From the NCBI GenBank assembly GCA_039962225.1, contig JAMPKV010000001.1, positions 496,001 to 560,000 on the forward strand: a stretch of DNA of 64,000 bases, given 5' to 3'. Origin of the DNA: Microcoleus sp. AS-A8 (GTDB lineage Bacteria; Cyanobacteriota; Cyanobacteriia; Cyanobacteriales; Coleofasciculaceae). Both the position numbers and the translations under genes were made by a program. Shown one piece after another: positions 27,564-37,414 of the stretch. The first letter of the stretch is position 1, and each line of letters starts with the position of its first letter. The notes beneath the pieces were generated by a model. That model had not been told where the DNA came from. It saw only the letters and a program-made list of their open reading frames with translations, and did no database searches.

Positions 27564-30500
27564 CTACGCCAGACGTTCCCGAACGACCTGTTTGTATAAT
27601 GCTTCAAGCCCTGCAATACAGGCTTTGTCGTCATAGAGATAGTTGTGACGCTCGTTCATGCGATCAGCAACGTGACGTCGCCAAGTGGGGTCTAGACCTA
27701 ATTTCACAGCTATTTCAATGTATTCTGCTTCATTTTGAGCGATTGTGTCCGTTACTCCCAGCCTTTTTAGAAAACTGTCGGAGTGACGAGTTCGCATGAA
27801 TTCTCCCGGACAGGTGACGACGGGAAGATTGCACGCGATCGCCTCTAATGTTGTATTCCCACCTGACCAGCTGAACGTATCTAGATATACATCTGAGAGT
27901 AAATTAATCATCAGATAATCAAACCGCTCTGGAATGGTGCGGAATACACAGTAATCCTCGCTCTTGAGTCCCACCTCCGCAAAAGCACGGTTTAGGCGCG
28001 GTTTAAGTAAATGACCACGAAGAAACAAGAATTGAGATTGAGGAACACGACGAGCGATTTCAGCAAACACAAAATCATAGTGCGGTAGGTACTTAAAAGG
28101 AGCTTGACAGCATAGATAAATAACCGCATCATCCCGTAACTGAAAATCAGCTCTAGTTTTTGTCACTGTTGGAATGTAAGGTTTGGGATAAGAAACACCA
28201 ATATTGGGTAACCGAATTAGGGTTTCTGAATAATGGTCTTGAGCCTTTTCCGACTCCATTAACTCACTAGATAAAAAGTAATCCATTGTTGGCAAACCGG
28301 ATGTAACGGGATGACCCCAAGCAACGCATTGGATTGGCGCAAGCCGCAGCGCTGCGATTTGCAGGGTTTGCGGGTTCATACCAATTTCGGGAAATACCAG
28401 GATGTGAAGTTGATCGGCAATGATTTGTTCACAGGTAGCTTCCAAATTATGAGGAAAATGGTGGAACACATCACTAGAGTTTTGAAACTGTTGGGTAACT
28501 GGATCTATATAATCCCCAATGTAATAACAGTAAATTTCAAAATTTTCTTTGTCACAGTATCGCAACCAACCCGTTAACCAAAGTGTGCCACTATAAGCGT
28601 GAAAATAGTTAGAAACGTAGCCAATGCGAATTTTTTGATTATCTTTAAGCGGTGGCATTGACAAAGGAGCAATCCAGTTAGGATAGTTAGCTGCCATGAT
28701 TTGATGGACTAACGTTCCATACTGACCTAAAAGCTCTCTGTCATTTTGATTCTGATAGGAAAGGTAAAAATTTGTGAACCGAGCAATACCTGCTAGCGCA
28801 TTTTTCTGTTCTTCAGGAGTTTCTAAAGAGGTCTGCTGAATTAATGTTTGTAATCCTTTTATAAATCGCTGTCGATGAAGGTTAATTTCTTCTGAAGTCT
28901 GGTAGATAATCGGTAAAAGTAAGTTTTTAAGGAGTTTAAATGTATAATCATGGGGTAAAAGCTGGCAGGCAGTATTTGCACAAGATAAAGATTCTTGAAT
29001 ATAACCATTAAGCTGCAAATTGATGATAGCTGAAAAATAAAAATTGCCGACTGTCCCGTAAATCTGGATTCCTTCTTGAAGAATACTCGACGCACGTTCG
29101 GGACGATTAAGTTGTCTAAAACACTCACTTAAGCACCAATAAAGCTCAGGAGTTCCCGTTTGAGCTTCTATAATTTTTTCATAGTAGTCAATTGCCTCCT
29201 GCCATTTAGCTTGCTGGAATAGTTCGTGGCTGAGTGGAGGAAGAACCTGTCCAGATTGTTTATTGATCAGGCTATCTAATTCATAGACTTGAAGCGTTTC
29301 TGCTTTAGCTTGTGCCATCGCCTGCTGATTTTCATTTTCTAGAATAATTCGAGCCTGGATGCGAGGCAGAAGCGCTTGCCACTGAATTTCCCCCAGCCTG
29401 TGAACCAGAGAAATTTCTAGTCCTTGAGTAACATCTAAATCCTCTTCCATCAGCAGATTCATTGCAGCACCGGACACAATCAGATTGGCATCCTCCTCAG
29501 AAATGCCGCTAGTGTCGATGAGCAAAGTCATCTGGTTTTTATCTGGGTGAGATGCGATCCAACGAAAAACCCGTTCTAAGTCTACGATAAGCGACTCTTC
29601 TGGCTGTGACCAATTGGGAAAAATAATGTAGTTAATTTCGCTCAGATGAACCGGGAGTGAAAGCGTAAGGGAATAGTCCTTTCTCCATAATCTGCTATCT
29701 CCCGACAAAGGGTTTCCCCTGATCGTCTCCAGAAACCGAACCGCCGTAGGAACCGGACTATAATTTTCAATTGCCCACTGGTGTCCTGCTACAGAAATGC
29801 GTTCTAAAAGTCCTGGATCGCTGGCAATGCGGTGAACGGTATCCTCGATATTATCTAAATCAATGCCGATGTAGTGCCGCCAGTTCTCCGGCATTACTGG
29901 CAAGACAGCACCATACTTCTGTAAATCAACATGAAAGGTCACGCATCCCGCTGCCAAGGACTCCCAAAATCGCCAGCTATCCCACCATTCCAAGTAAGGA
30001 GGTTGGCTATCTCTGGGTGGAACCAGATATCCGCCAAAAGCAGCGCAAGCTGCTGCCGCTTTCAATCGTTGGTAGTAATTCGGGTAATGACGCCGATCGG
30101 TTTGCTGCCACTGTAAGTAGTGATAAGGGTCTGAGGGGGGTTCATCAAAATAGTCAACGGTATCTTCAACTGGTAAAATCGCCTGAAAGCGGGAACAGAA
30201 CTGTTCGCCAAACAGCTTTCTCAGAGGATGCTCAACCTTTAGCTGCGTCGAGTTGATTCTAGCCATTCCTGGAGGCAGGGGAGGCTGAACATCTCCAAAA
30301 TACATCAATGTGATTTTGTCTTGAGTAACGCGGAAATTCGCCAGCATGTATTTGTTTCGCTGCTGGAAATCTGGTAGATTGCAAGTTTCTCTAAGTACAC
30401 GATTAGAAAGCCCAAAAACCCATGGCAAAAAGTTAGTAGGATACTCCGCTTGGCTATTTAAATGGGTTCTAAAGATGAAGTCAAAATTTCGAGAAGCTGG

Positions 30501-30860
30501 ATACCAAGCGGGCGAAATCGGCCCATCCATATCATCTAAATAGACCGTTATATAGTTGCGCCCTGGGTGAAAAAGATTTTCTGGAAGAGAATGATGTTGG
30601 ATAACCCATCCTTTTTCGACGACGACAACGGTACAATCATCGGGAGTCATGTTGGGATGATAGCGAAATAGATAGTCTTCTCTCTCAGGTGAAATCTTCC
30701 AAAAATCGACATTGGAGTAAAACGGAATTCCTAGTTGCTTGAGTCCTTCAGCCAGACAGATGCTTAAAGGCTGGTAACCGCTTGGCAGGCAATAAAAAAA
30801 TATTTGACCTTCAAAGGAACATTGAGGAGGGGATGGGACGTTAGCAAGAGCATCGTTCAT
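27564..30860 (-). CDS. GT-B-like / FPNW-module / TPR / GT41 fusion glycosyltransferase
   Basis: 1098 residues. Residues 1-385 resemble a GT-B glycosyltransferase: the C-terminal half has FWESLAAGCVTFHVDLQKYG and a late RISVAGHQWAIENYSP helix. Residues about 400-540 are an uncharacterised module (YIIFPNWSQPEESL, LLIDTSGISEEDANL, MNLLMEEDLDV, ARIILENENQQA), which also ends the next protein upstream. TPRs follow (545-650). GT41 runs from about 690 to the end, with IQCVAWGHPVTSGLPTMDYF, PFKYLPHYDFVF and SWSGGNTTLEAIACNLP. It could add two sugars through two active sites. It lies 29 bp downstream of the GT2-methyltransferase-GT4 gene and is probably cotranscribed. Confidence 0.88.
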   Translation of the reverse strand: MNDALANVPSPPQCSFEGQIFFYCLPSGYQPLSICLAEGLKQLGIPFYSNVDFWKISPEREDYLFRYHPNMTPDDCTVVVVEKGWVIQHHSLPENLFHPGRNYITVYLDDMDGPISPAWYPASRNFDFIFRTHLNSQAEYPTNFLPWVFGLSNRVLRETCNLPDFQQRNKYMLANFRVTQDKITLMYFGDVQPPLPPGMARINSTQLKVEHPLRKLFGEQFCSRFQAILPVEDTVDYFDEPPSDPYHYLQWQQTDRRHYPNYYQRLKAAAACAAFGGYLVPPRDSQPPYLEWWDSWRFWESLAAGCVTFHVDLQKYGAVLPVMPENWRHYIGIDLDNIEDTVHRIASDPGLLERISVAGHQWAIENYSPVPTAVRFLETIRGNPLSGDSRLWRKDYSLTLSLPVHLSEINYIIFPNWSQPEESLIVDLERVFRWIASHPDKNQMTLLIDTSGISEEDANLIVSGAAMNLLMEEDLDVTQGLEISLVHRLGEIQWQALLPRIQARIILENENQQAMAQAKAETLQVYELDSLINKQSGQVLPPLSHELFQQAKWQEAIDYYEKIIEAQTGTPELYWCLSECFRQLNRPERASSILQEGIQIYGTVGNFYFSAIINLQLNGYIQESLSCANTACQLLPHDYTFKLLKNLLLPIIYQTSEEINLHRQRFIKGLQTLIQQTSLETPEEQKNALAGIARFTNFYLSYQNQNDRELLGQYGTLVHQIMAANYPNWIAPLSMPPLKDNQKIRIGYVSNYFHAYSGTLWLTGWLRYCDKENFEIYCYYIGDYIDPVTQQFQNSSDVFHHFPHNLEATCEQIIADQLHILVFPEIGMNPQTLQIAALRLAPIQCVAWGHPVTSGLPTMDYFLSSELMESEKAQDHYSETLIRLPNIGVSYPKPYIPTVTKTRADFQLRDDAVIYLCCQAPFKYLPHYDFVFAEIARRVPQSQFLFLRGHLLKPRLNRAFAEVGLKSEDYCVFRTIPERFDYLMINLLSDVYLDTFSWSGGNTTLEAIACNLPVVTCPGEFMRTRHSDSFLKRLGVTDTIAQNEAEYIEIAVKLGLDPTWRRHVADRMNERHNYLYDDKACIAGLEALYKQVVRERLA

Positions 30861-30889
30861 TGTTCAAATTGCGCCAATTTGGCTGAATT

Positions 30890-33800
30890 TTACTGCAAAG
30901 TTCGCATCTCTAACAGACTATCGAGATCGCAGCTGGGAAGACTCCCCGCTTTCACTTTAGCGATCGCTTGTTCATTTTCATTCTCCAAGATAATGCGAGC
31001 CTTGAGGCGAGGCAAAAGCGCTTCCCACTGGATGTCTTCCAGATTGCTAACCAGAGAAATTTCCAGTCCTTCAGTTACATCTAGACCCTGCATGAGCAGA
31101 TTCATCACAATTCCCGACAAAGCCAGATTGGCATCCTCTTCAGAAATGCCGTTGGTATCTATCAGAATCGTCATCTTACTTCTATCCGGATGATTGGCGA
31201 TCACCGCGAGTACTCGTTCGATTGCTATTTCCAGTGAGTCTTCGGATTGAGACCAATTCGGGAAGATAATTAAATTGATGTCTTTCAACTTTAAGGGTCT
31301 AAGAGTGGCATCGATTAATACAGAACTCACGATTCTTGCCATTTTTGACCATGAGAACTTTTGCGCTTGTTGAAGTCCGGCGGCTATCAAAGATTTACGA
31401 ATATCAGGCTTTTGGACTTCACAAAGAGCATCAACCATTCCATCAACATCCTCATCATTCACGTATATAGCCGCTTCCCCCGCTACTTCAGGAATAGAAG
31501 CATTGGGGCAAGTAATAACTGGACAAGCACAAGCCATTGCCTCAAGTACAGGCAAACCAAACCCTTCGTACTTCGATGGATAAATCAGCGCCACAGCCCC
31601 AGAATAAGCAACTCGCAATTCTTCATCACTAAGTTGCAGCATATGAACGGCGCTGCCTAATGTATAAGTTCTAAATTCTGGTTCTAGTAAAGTTCCGCTT
31701 CCAGTACAGACAATTTCAAAGCCGTGTTTACTAACAAGTTGGGCAAACGCTTTGAAGAACAAAATTGAGTTTTTATAGCCACTGCCAGCCCCAACTAATA
31801 TAAAGTAGGGTCTGGTAATGCCGTACTTATTTTTGAAATAATTTATAGTTTCAACGTTTGCAGGGGAAAAAACTGCTTTGACTCCGCTATGGGCAATGGT
31901 TATTGACTCTACAGGAATTTCAGGAAACCAATTTGCTAGATCGTTTGCCGTATTTTCTGAGATAGCTATATAGTCACAGCCGTGTTTAATTCCGTAGTGT
32001 TTCTCTACCCACATGGGATGATTAAGATCCCATCCCATGTATTCTGGAATCATATCGTATGCCATGAACACAGAAGGAGTAGATAGGGGTGTTGTATAAT
32101 AAGTTGAAATAAATAGGTTAGCTTCTTCTTCATCGCATACTTGCTGTAGCATACTCCGGTCGGCTTCTGTGTTGTTGTAGTCATATTGGGATACAGTCCG
32201 ATACCAGAGACCAGAAATTTTTGGGGCAGTTCCAGCTCGATCTAATATAACTAGATACCGACCGAAATCATTATCACTCCACTCCTCTAATAAAGATTTC
32301 CATAATCTAGCAATTCCGGTTTGATATAACTGAAAAAATACGCCATCTACTATAATTTTTATATTTGTTTTGCTTGCTTCTTGACGTTCTTGTTTCTTCT
32401 TGTTTGAACTACTAATAGTTTCGCTATCATCCAAATAAGCCAGAGCTTTCAAGTAATCTTTGGAGATTAGTGACTCTTTTTCCAGTTCTATCTGTTCAAA
32501 ACGAAATAAATTCTCAATTTGAGAAGCCGATAATTTTTTTTCAGTTAGCAAGTGGAGAGTTGAACCTTTGGAGTAAAGATTAAGGCTAAACTTCTCCGCT
32601 ATGAAAAGCAGGGCCTTGTTTGTATAAAGAGAAATATGCTGACCTTCTTCAGGTGCATAGTACCACCATTCATGTGGCTTAGGGTTATTGTCGGGCAGCA
32701 ATTCAGTACTGAACAAAATATTTTTAGAAAATTTTAATATTTTTTCAATTTCTGGTAAAGGATTGACGAAATGCTCAAATACTTCAAAGGCTGTAACGAG
32801 TTCATAATAAGTATCTCCATTTTGCCCAACTTCAAACCCCAGCGCAAATAAATTAGGACAAAAAGTATCATGCCAATAGAAATCGAATCCCATATCTCTC
32901 ATCATCCGAACAAACAAGCCATATCCGCCTCCATAGTCTAAAAATTTGGCCTCATGAGCGAAAATCTTAAAGATCAGTTCGCTAGTTATTCGCGAAAAAT
33001 TAGTGTTCCTAAAAACTAATCCAACATCACTCTTTGCTATGGGTGATGAATAAGCTTCTTTGAGCCAGTAAGGTTCCTCTGTTTGGATGAACCCGCAGCT
33101 TGAACACTGAAAATAATCTACATAATATTTATTTAGTAATTTAGAATTGGCAATTTTCAAGGATTCGGCTTCACAAACTTTGCATTTCATGGGAATATTG
33201 TCCAGTATTTTTTTTACAGATGGCAGAAGATCCTTACTTTTCCATTTTTTTAACTTGAGATCATTAGTGTTAGGTAAATAGTAATGTGGCATCCCATCTT
33301 TTGAAGTTACCTGAGAATACTGCATGACCTTTTGTTTTCTGCAAAGCTCAGAATTTATAAATAAATCTAAATGATATATACTTACCCCTTCTATAAACAC
33401 ACCTGAATGCTTTAATTCGTGAATAAATTCATGGATTTTTCCAGAATAGTAAAGATTTTTATTGTATTTAAACAAACGGCGCTGGGGATCGGGATAATGA
33501 GGATTCTGAGCGATATAATGTTGCTTACTAAATGGACTAATCCACTTTCTTGTTATCCACAAATTGTCAACTTCTATTGGATTGCCTTCCTGTTGGGTTT
33601 CCAAGGCATTTCCTTTTTCCTTTATATTTATCAAAAGATTGAGAGTTTCTTTATCTATAAATTCATCGGAATCCAATACAAAAACCCAATCAGTTTTTAC
33701 TTCCTGCAAATAAATATTTCTTTGTTGAGAATGGTTACCAGTCCAAGGAGAGTGAATGATTCGGCTCCCATACCTTAAAGCAATGTCACAAGTTCCATCA

Positions 33801-33916
33801 TTGCTACCTCCGTCAACAATTATCAATTCATCATAAACATAATTCAAAGATTCTAGGGCAATTGCTAGGGTTTTTTCTGCATTTTGCACCATCATACAAA
33901 CAGAAATGCTAGGCAT
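30890..33916 (-). CDS. GT2 / methyltransferase / GT4 / FPNW-module fusion protein
   Basis: About 1008 residues from ATG 33916 (a TTG at 33934 adds six). Residues 1-230 are a GT2 domain with ISVCMMVQNAEKTLAIAL and VLDSDEF. Residues about 243-500 are a Methyltransf_23-type enzyme with a Cys4 cluster (CKVCEAES, CSSCGF) and SAM motif LDYGGGYGLF. Residues about 510-860 are a GT4 domain with GTGIARL-like QTGIARLWKSLLEEW, YFILVGAGSGYKNS and IYPSKYEGFGLPVLEAMACACPVI. Residues about 865-1008 are the module INLIIFPNWSQSEDSL shared with the downstream gene. One chain thus carries two sugar transferases and a methyltransferase. It is transcribed away from the FkbM gene, 56 bp apart. Confidence 0.9.
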   Translation of the reverse strand: MPSISVCMMVQNAEKTLAIALESLNYVYDELIIVDGGSNDGTCDIALRYGSRIIHSPWTGNHSQQRNIYLQEVKTDWVFVLDSDEFIDKETLNLLINIKEKGNALETQQEGNPIEVDNLWITRKWISPFSKQHYIAQNPHYPDPQRRLFKYNKNLYYSGKIHEFIHELKHSGVFIEGVSIYHLDLFINSELCRKQKVMQYSQVTSKDGMPHYYLPNTNDLKLKKWKSKDLLPSVKKILDNIPMKCKVCEAESLKIANSKLLNKYYVDYFQCSSCGFIQTEEPYWLKEAYSSPIAKSDVGLVFRNTNFSRITSELIFKIFAHEAKFLDYGGGYGLFVRMMRDMGFDFYWHDTFCPNLFALGFEVGQNGDTYYELVTAFEVFEHFVNPLPEIEKILKFSKNILFSTELLPDNNPKPHEWWYYAPEEGQHISLYTNKALLFIAEKFSLNLYSKGSTLHLLTEKKLSASQIENLFRFEQIELEKESLISKDYLKALAYLDDSETISSSNKKKQERQEASKTNIKIIVDGVFFQLYQTGIARLWKSLLEEWSDNDFGRYLVILDRAGTAPKISGLWYRTVSQYDYNNTEADRSMLQQVCDEEEANLFISTYYTTPLSTPSVFMAYDMIPEYMGWDLNHPMWVEKHYGIKHGCDYIAISENTANDLANWFPEIPVESITIAHSGVKAVFSPANVETINYFKNKYGITRPYFILVGAGSGYKNSILFFKAFAQLVSKHGFEIVCTGSGTLLEPEFRTYTLGSAVHMLQLSDEELRVAYSGAVALIYPSKYEGFGLPVLEAMACACPVITCPNASIPEVAGEAAIYVNDEDVDGMVDALCEVQKPDIRKSLIAAGLQQAQKFSWSKMARIVSSVLIDATLRPLKLKDINLIIFPNWSQSEDSLEIAIERVLAVIANHPDRSKMTILIDTNGISEEDANLALSGIVMNLLMQGLDVTEGLEISLVSNLEDIQWEALLPRLKARIILENENEQAIAKVKAGSLPSCDLDSLLEMRTLQ

Positions 33917-33972
33917 ACGCTTTACAAAAATCAATCAAGCATTATAAAAATAGCTTAATAAGGAGTTTAATT

Positions 33973-34944
33973 ATGTCATTTTTCCTCGCTAGTCTCAAAG
34001 AAAGTGGAAAGCTTGATAATGTTTTTATGACGGTGGGTATTGTTGGTTCTCGCAAATTATCAATTGGTGATGATTATGGTTCGGCTGACTGGAGGTTACT
34101 GGCACCTAATCTGACTATTTACGGATTTGATGCTGATGATGATGTTTGTGAAGAAGCTAATACCGATATAGCAGTACGGCAGGTCAATTGGAAAGAGAAA
34201 CATATCCCTCTGGCTCTAAATAGTTCTGTAGGAGAATCTACCTTATATGTTACCGAACAGTTAGCTTGCACCTCTTTATATCCACCTAATAGTACTTATT
34301 TGGCGCGGTTTACTCAAATTATTCCAGATTCTTTTAGGGTAAACCTTACTCTTGAGATGGAAACGACAACATTAGACACTTACTGTCAGCAGGAAGGTAT
34401 TAACGAAATAGACTTTTTGCAAATAGATGTTCAAGGAGCTGATCTGGATGTATTAAAAGGTGCATCTTTGTTATTAAGTCGTAGTGTTTTAGCCATTCAG
34501 ACAGAAGTTGAATTTTCTGCTCTTTACATGAATCAACCTTTATTTGCTGATATAGACATTTATCTCCGAAAAAAAGACTTTACGCTATTCGATCTAGAAG
34601 GGTGTAGCCGATATACCCGTTCTCGATCACCGATTTATTCACCGAAGCGTGGAGGTCAATTACTTTGGGCAGACGCTTTATACTTTAGAGATTTAATTCG
34701 AGAAGATATTAATAGCCCCTTAAAAACACCATTGCACATATTAAAATTAGCTTGTATCGCTGACATTCTTGGCTTTCCTGACTATGCTTTGGAATTACTA
34801 GAATATTTGACGGTGCATCATGGTGATGATCCGAAATACAACTTAGCTAACCCCATTATTAAAAGTTTATCCCAACTGCCAGAGTTAGTTGAACGAGGAT
34901 TGGACTCTCTACCTGTAGTTACTAATATTCGTACTCGCCTTTAA
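33973..34944 (+). CDS. FkbM family methyltransferase
   Basis: 323 residues. The FkbM pattern is clear: IYGFDADDDVCEEAN after a degenerate motif I, LNSSVGESTLYV, TTTLDTYCQQEGINEIDFLQIDVQGADLDVLKGA (the IDVxGxE-like strand), and IQTEVEFSALYMNQPLFADID. FkbM enzymes O-methylate sugars or natural products. A good ribosome binding site (AAGGAG, 33960-33965) precedes the ATG. It is divergent from the large fusion gene and probably methylates the glycan made by the island. Confidence 0.9.
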   Translation: MSFFLASLKESGKLDNVFMTVGIVGSRKLSIGDDYGSADWRLLAPNLTIYGFDADDDVCEEANTDIAVRQVNWKEKHIPLALNSSVGESTLYVTEQLACTSLYPPNSTYLARFTQIIPDSFRVNLTLEMETTTLDTYCQQEGINEIDFLQIDVQGADLDVLKGASLLLSRSVLAIQTEVEFSALYMNQPLFADIDIYLRKKDFTLFDLEGCSRYTRSRSPIYSPKRGGQLLWADALYFRDLIREDINSPLKTPLHILKLACIADILGFPDYALELLEYLTVHHGDDPKYNLANPIIKSLSQLPELVERGLDSLPVVTNIRTRL

Positions 34945-34953
34945 TTAATTTTC

Positions 34954-34984
34954 ATACCCGCATTGTCATGTTCAATGCTGGTAT
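34954..34984. terminator. Bidirectional hairpin between convergent genes
   Basis: 12-nt arms ATACCCGCATTG (34954-34965) and CAATGCTGGTAT (34973-34984) pair with one mismatch around a 7-nt loop. It lies between the FkbM stop (34944) and the stop of the convergent TPR gene (34994), as expected for a shared terminator. Confidence 0.6.
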
Positions 34985-34993
34985 ACTCCTATT

Positions 34994-35398
34994 TTAGCGA
35001 TCGCCCTTTTTCCCTGTTGTACCTGCTGTACCGACGCGCTCCTTGATTCCCGTCAGCAATGCTTTGTATTGAGCATTATCAGGATTTAACTTAGCCAGCT
35101 TCTCCATCGGTGCAACTGCCCCCTCTAGGTCGTTCATCTGTATCCGAATTTCAACTAACTTTTGCAAAGCAAACTGATTCTCTGGTTCCCGCTCTAAAAC
35201 TCTTTCATATCCCTTTTCTATCTCTTTCAGTTGAGAGTTGGGCGAGGGGGTAGCTGTCTGAGCATTTTTTGGAGGTTCTTGGAAGCCCTTCATGAATAGC
35301 TCAGCCATACCAAATATTGAGGTACCAGCAAAGGCTAAGCCGGAAAGGATGATGAGAAACCGCATTAGAGGTTTCTGAGAAGATGTATTTTGAGTCAT
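34994..35398 (-). CDS. Small membrane-anchored TPR protein
   Basis: 134 residues. One N-terminal membrane helix (FLIILSGLAFAGTSIFGMA) is followed by a Pro/Ser linker and about two TPR units (ALQKLVEIRIQMNDLEGAV, KLAKLNPDNAQYKALLTGI). It resembles a conserved cyanobacterial family of small TPR proteins of unknown role. The C-terminus ends in a basic Gly/Lys tail. Confidence 0.75.
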   Translation of the reverse strand: MTQNTSSQKPLMRFLIILSGLAFAGTSIFGMAELFMKGFQEPPKNAQTATPSPNSQLKEIEKGYERVLEREPENQFALQKLVEIRIQMNDLEGAVAPMEKLAKLNPDNAQYKALLTGIKERVGTAGTTGKKGDR

Positions 35399-35609
35399 GC
35401 CCTAGTCTAAAGTTATGTCAGGTTATGGATCATCGAGCTTTTTGGCTTGTTCATGCACCTTGGGGGTCAGTGAAAGAGCTATCTTTAACTTACCCAGTTC
35501 ATGGCCTTTAGCGATCAGCGAGAGCTGGTGCCGTAGGCAATCGCCCCCAGTTAAATTTTCCACCGTGGCAGCTGAGTAGCGCCTGCTGAAAACTATAATC
35601 GCTCAGTAG

Positions 35610-36425
35610 TTGACTGATGTGTTTATGCTTTCCCCATCTCGTCACAGCCTAAGTCAAGTGGTTCCCACATCTATTATTGCTGTAGTGTGTGTTTTAGCCG
35701 TTGGTATGCTACAGGTTCCTCAGCTGAACGCTCTGAGGAGCGGAACCCAAGACGCAACACCCGAAGCTCTCCAGCGAGAAGTCAACTCTGAGAACTTACG
35801 TCTCAATCTCCTTGGGCAAACTCCGGCTTTTGGCTTTGACAATTTGCTAGCCGATTGGGTCTTCCTGAATTTCCTACAATATTTCGGAGATGATAATGCT
35901 CGTTTACAAACGGGTTATGCTCTCTCTCCAGACTACTTCAAAATTATTATTGCTCGCGATCCCCGGTTTTTAGGTGCTTACATCCCTCTGTCTACCAGTA
36001 TTTCTTTGTACGCTGCAAAGCCAGATTTATCAGTCGCTTTGATGGAACAGGGGTTAAAGTCAATGTCTCCCAAGTCACCCCCCAAGTCCTACTACGTTTG
36101 GCGTCTTAAGGGAATTGATGAGTTGTTGTTTTTAGGCAATCCTCAGGCAGCAAGACAATCTTTTGAGAAAGCAGCCGAGTGGGCAACCCTCTATCCCGCT
36201 CCAGAAAGTCAGAAAATCGCCGCATTTTCACTCCAAACGGCTCAGTTTCTAGCCCGTAACCCTTTGAGTAAGTCGGCTCAAGTGGGAGCTTGGGCAATGA
36301 TATTCAGTAACGTCACGGATGAGCGGACTCGTCAGATTGTTATAACCCGCATTGAAGCGTTAGGAGGTCAAGTGATTGTGACACCTCAAGGAGAGGTAAA
36401 AATTCGACCACCACAGAGCGATTGA
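35610..36425 (+). CDS. Conserved cyanobacterial protein with N-terminal membrane helix
   Basis: 271 residues from TTG 35610. An ATG at 35625 is the likelier start (MLSPSRHSLSQ), because a TATAAT box lies at 35594-35599. One membrane helix (IIAVVCVLAVGML) is followed by LLADWVFLNFLQYFGDD and a helical region with a TPR-like unit (GNPQAARQSFEKAAEWA). It looks like a protein conserved in cyanobacteria without known function. The bulk would be periplasmic or lumenal, anchored at the N-terminus. Confidence 0.75.
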   Translation: MTDVFMLSPSRHSLSQVVPTSIIAVVCVLAVGMLQVPQLNALRSGTQDATPEALQREVNSENLRLNLLGQTPAFGFDNLLADWVFLNFLQYFGDDNARLQTGYALSPDYFKIIIARDPRFLGAYIPLSTSISLYAAKPDLSVALMEQGLKSMSPKSPPKSYYVWRLKGIDELLFLGNPQAARQSFEKAAEWATLYPAPESQKIAAFSLQTAQFLARNPLSKSAQVGAWAMIFSNVTDERTRQIVITRIEALGGQVIVTPQGEVKIRPPQSD

Positions 36426-36481
36426 GCTTCAACACCTCTGAATTAGGTCAAAGATTATTTCCTCCCGAAGCAATATGCTCT

Positions 36482-36931
36482 TCACCCAGGGAGTAAATTC
36501 TTGGTGTCAATAGGCCAATCCCACAGCTTCGCCAAGATACCTAAACCAAAACCAGTTAGGGAAACGACAAGGAGAATCCCAAAGGCTTGCCATTTGTTGT
36601 AACTTTCCGTCTGAAGATCTAACCTAGCCAACGCACTAGCAGAGATCAGAACCAGAACTCGGAAAAAAACCTCGATCCAATGCATGATGACAACAGCTAC
36701 AAAAGCTCCAACAATCACAGATACAAACGCTCTGCTATCAGATTGCAGGAAATTCCCATAAAATCCCTTCAGCAGCTCCCAAGGAGCCGTCATGGCGGAA
36801 CTAATTAGCAAGGTATATGCTGCTCCCATCAGCCAAATTAACCCAGAACTATCCGAGGCTGTGATCAACCAACCAAAGATGCTATAGGTACATAGCAGAA
36901 GCAACAGTGAAGTCCAGGGCAGTTTCTTCAC
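36482..36931 (-). CDS. Conserved membrane protein, unknown function
   Basis: 149 residues with about four membrane segments (LLLLLCTYSIFGWLI, LMGAAYTLLISSAM, FVSVIVGAFVAVVIM, ILLVVSLTGFGLGIL). The frame opens with GTG at 36931. I recognise no named family; it resembles small membrane proteins conserved in cyanobacteria. It converges with the preceding gene, 56 bp apart. Confidence 0.65.
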   Translation of the reverse strand: MKKLPWTSLLLLLCTYSIFGWLITASDSSGLIWLMGAAYTLLISSAMTAPWELLKGFYGNFLQSDSRAFVSVIVGAFVAVVIMHWIEVFFRVLVLISASALARLDLQTESYNKWQAFGILLVVSLTGFGLGILAKLWDWPIDTKNLLPG

Positions 36932-37414
36932 GAGGGACAGGGCTCAAGGTGAGCTATAGCGAGTGTAATCGTTTCCGAAAAGCGGAGTGGAAAGCAGTGA
37001 ATATGCTTTTTTGGGAGTTTTTGAGAGTGATCAGATTCACAAAGGTCGGCTGATCCAGATCGCCCTATACACATTACAGGCTTTTGCATACTAAAGAACG
37101 ACTGAACTCGACGCGAGTCATCAATAGGGAACACACAATGAGCCGGCAGATTCTCCTGTAGAAGCTGTCGGTGTTTTGTCTGAAGTTCTGAGTCAAGGGT
37201 GGGTTCAGCATAGCTGTTGCTGAAGATTAGGAGTAGGCAAGGCTAGCCGGTTGAAGGTTAGAACGTTAAAGGTTAGAAGGTTAGAACGTCTCAACTGACC
37301 GTAACGACCAGGGGAGTACATTTTCCAACCTGCCAACTTTTCAACCTGCTAACTTTCAACCTGGCGTTGAACTGGTTACTATTGACTAACAACGAAGGTG
37401 CTTTTGCCCAAAAA
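36932..37414. other. Intergenic region, 483 bp, with heptamer repeats
   Basis: No convincing gene; a 68-codon minus frame at 36928-37134 has no protein features. The second half contains two blocks of heptamer-type repeats in opposite orientation, listed separately. The first part (about 36940-37140) shows no structure that I can identify. Confidence 0.5.
37250..37363. repeat. Heptamer short tandem repeats in inverted arrangement
   Basis: Block 1 (37250-37289) repeats GGTTGAA/GGTTAGA-type units. Block 2 (37323-37363) repeats the complementary CCAACCT/TCAACCT units. The two blocks could pair into a long imperfect hairpin. These resemble the short tandemly repeated heptamers known from filamentous cyanobacteria. 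The same unit recurs at 51571-51613 and briefly at 39457-39470. Confidence 0.7.

Noticed and set aside
27512-27799. 95-codon plus-strand frame after the GT41 gene
   Set aside because: It is antisense to the conserved GT41 C-terminus of the next gene, and its composition is that of a shadow frame.
29771-30256. 161-codon plus-strand frame with a long open reading frame
   Set aside because: It lies wholly antisense to the conserved glycosyltransferase gene and shows no domain features.
36928-37134. 68-codon minus-strand frame
   Set aside because: Short, unusual composition, no supporting signal, and it ends inside another gene's start.
37250-37363. CRISPR array reading of the repeated blocks
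   Set aside because: The units are heptamers without unique spacers of constant length, so they are short tandem repeats.
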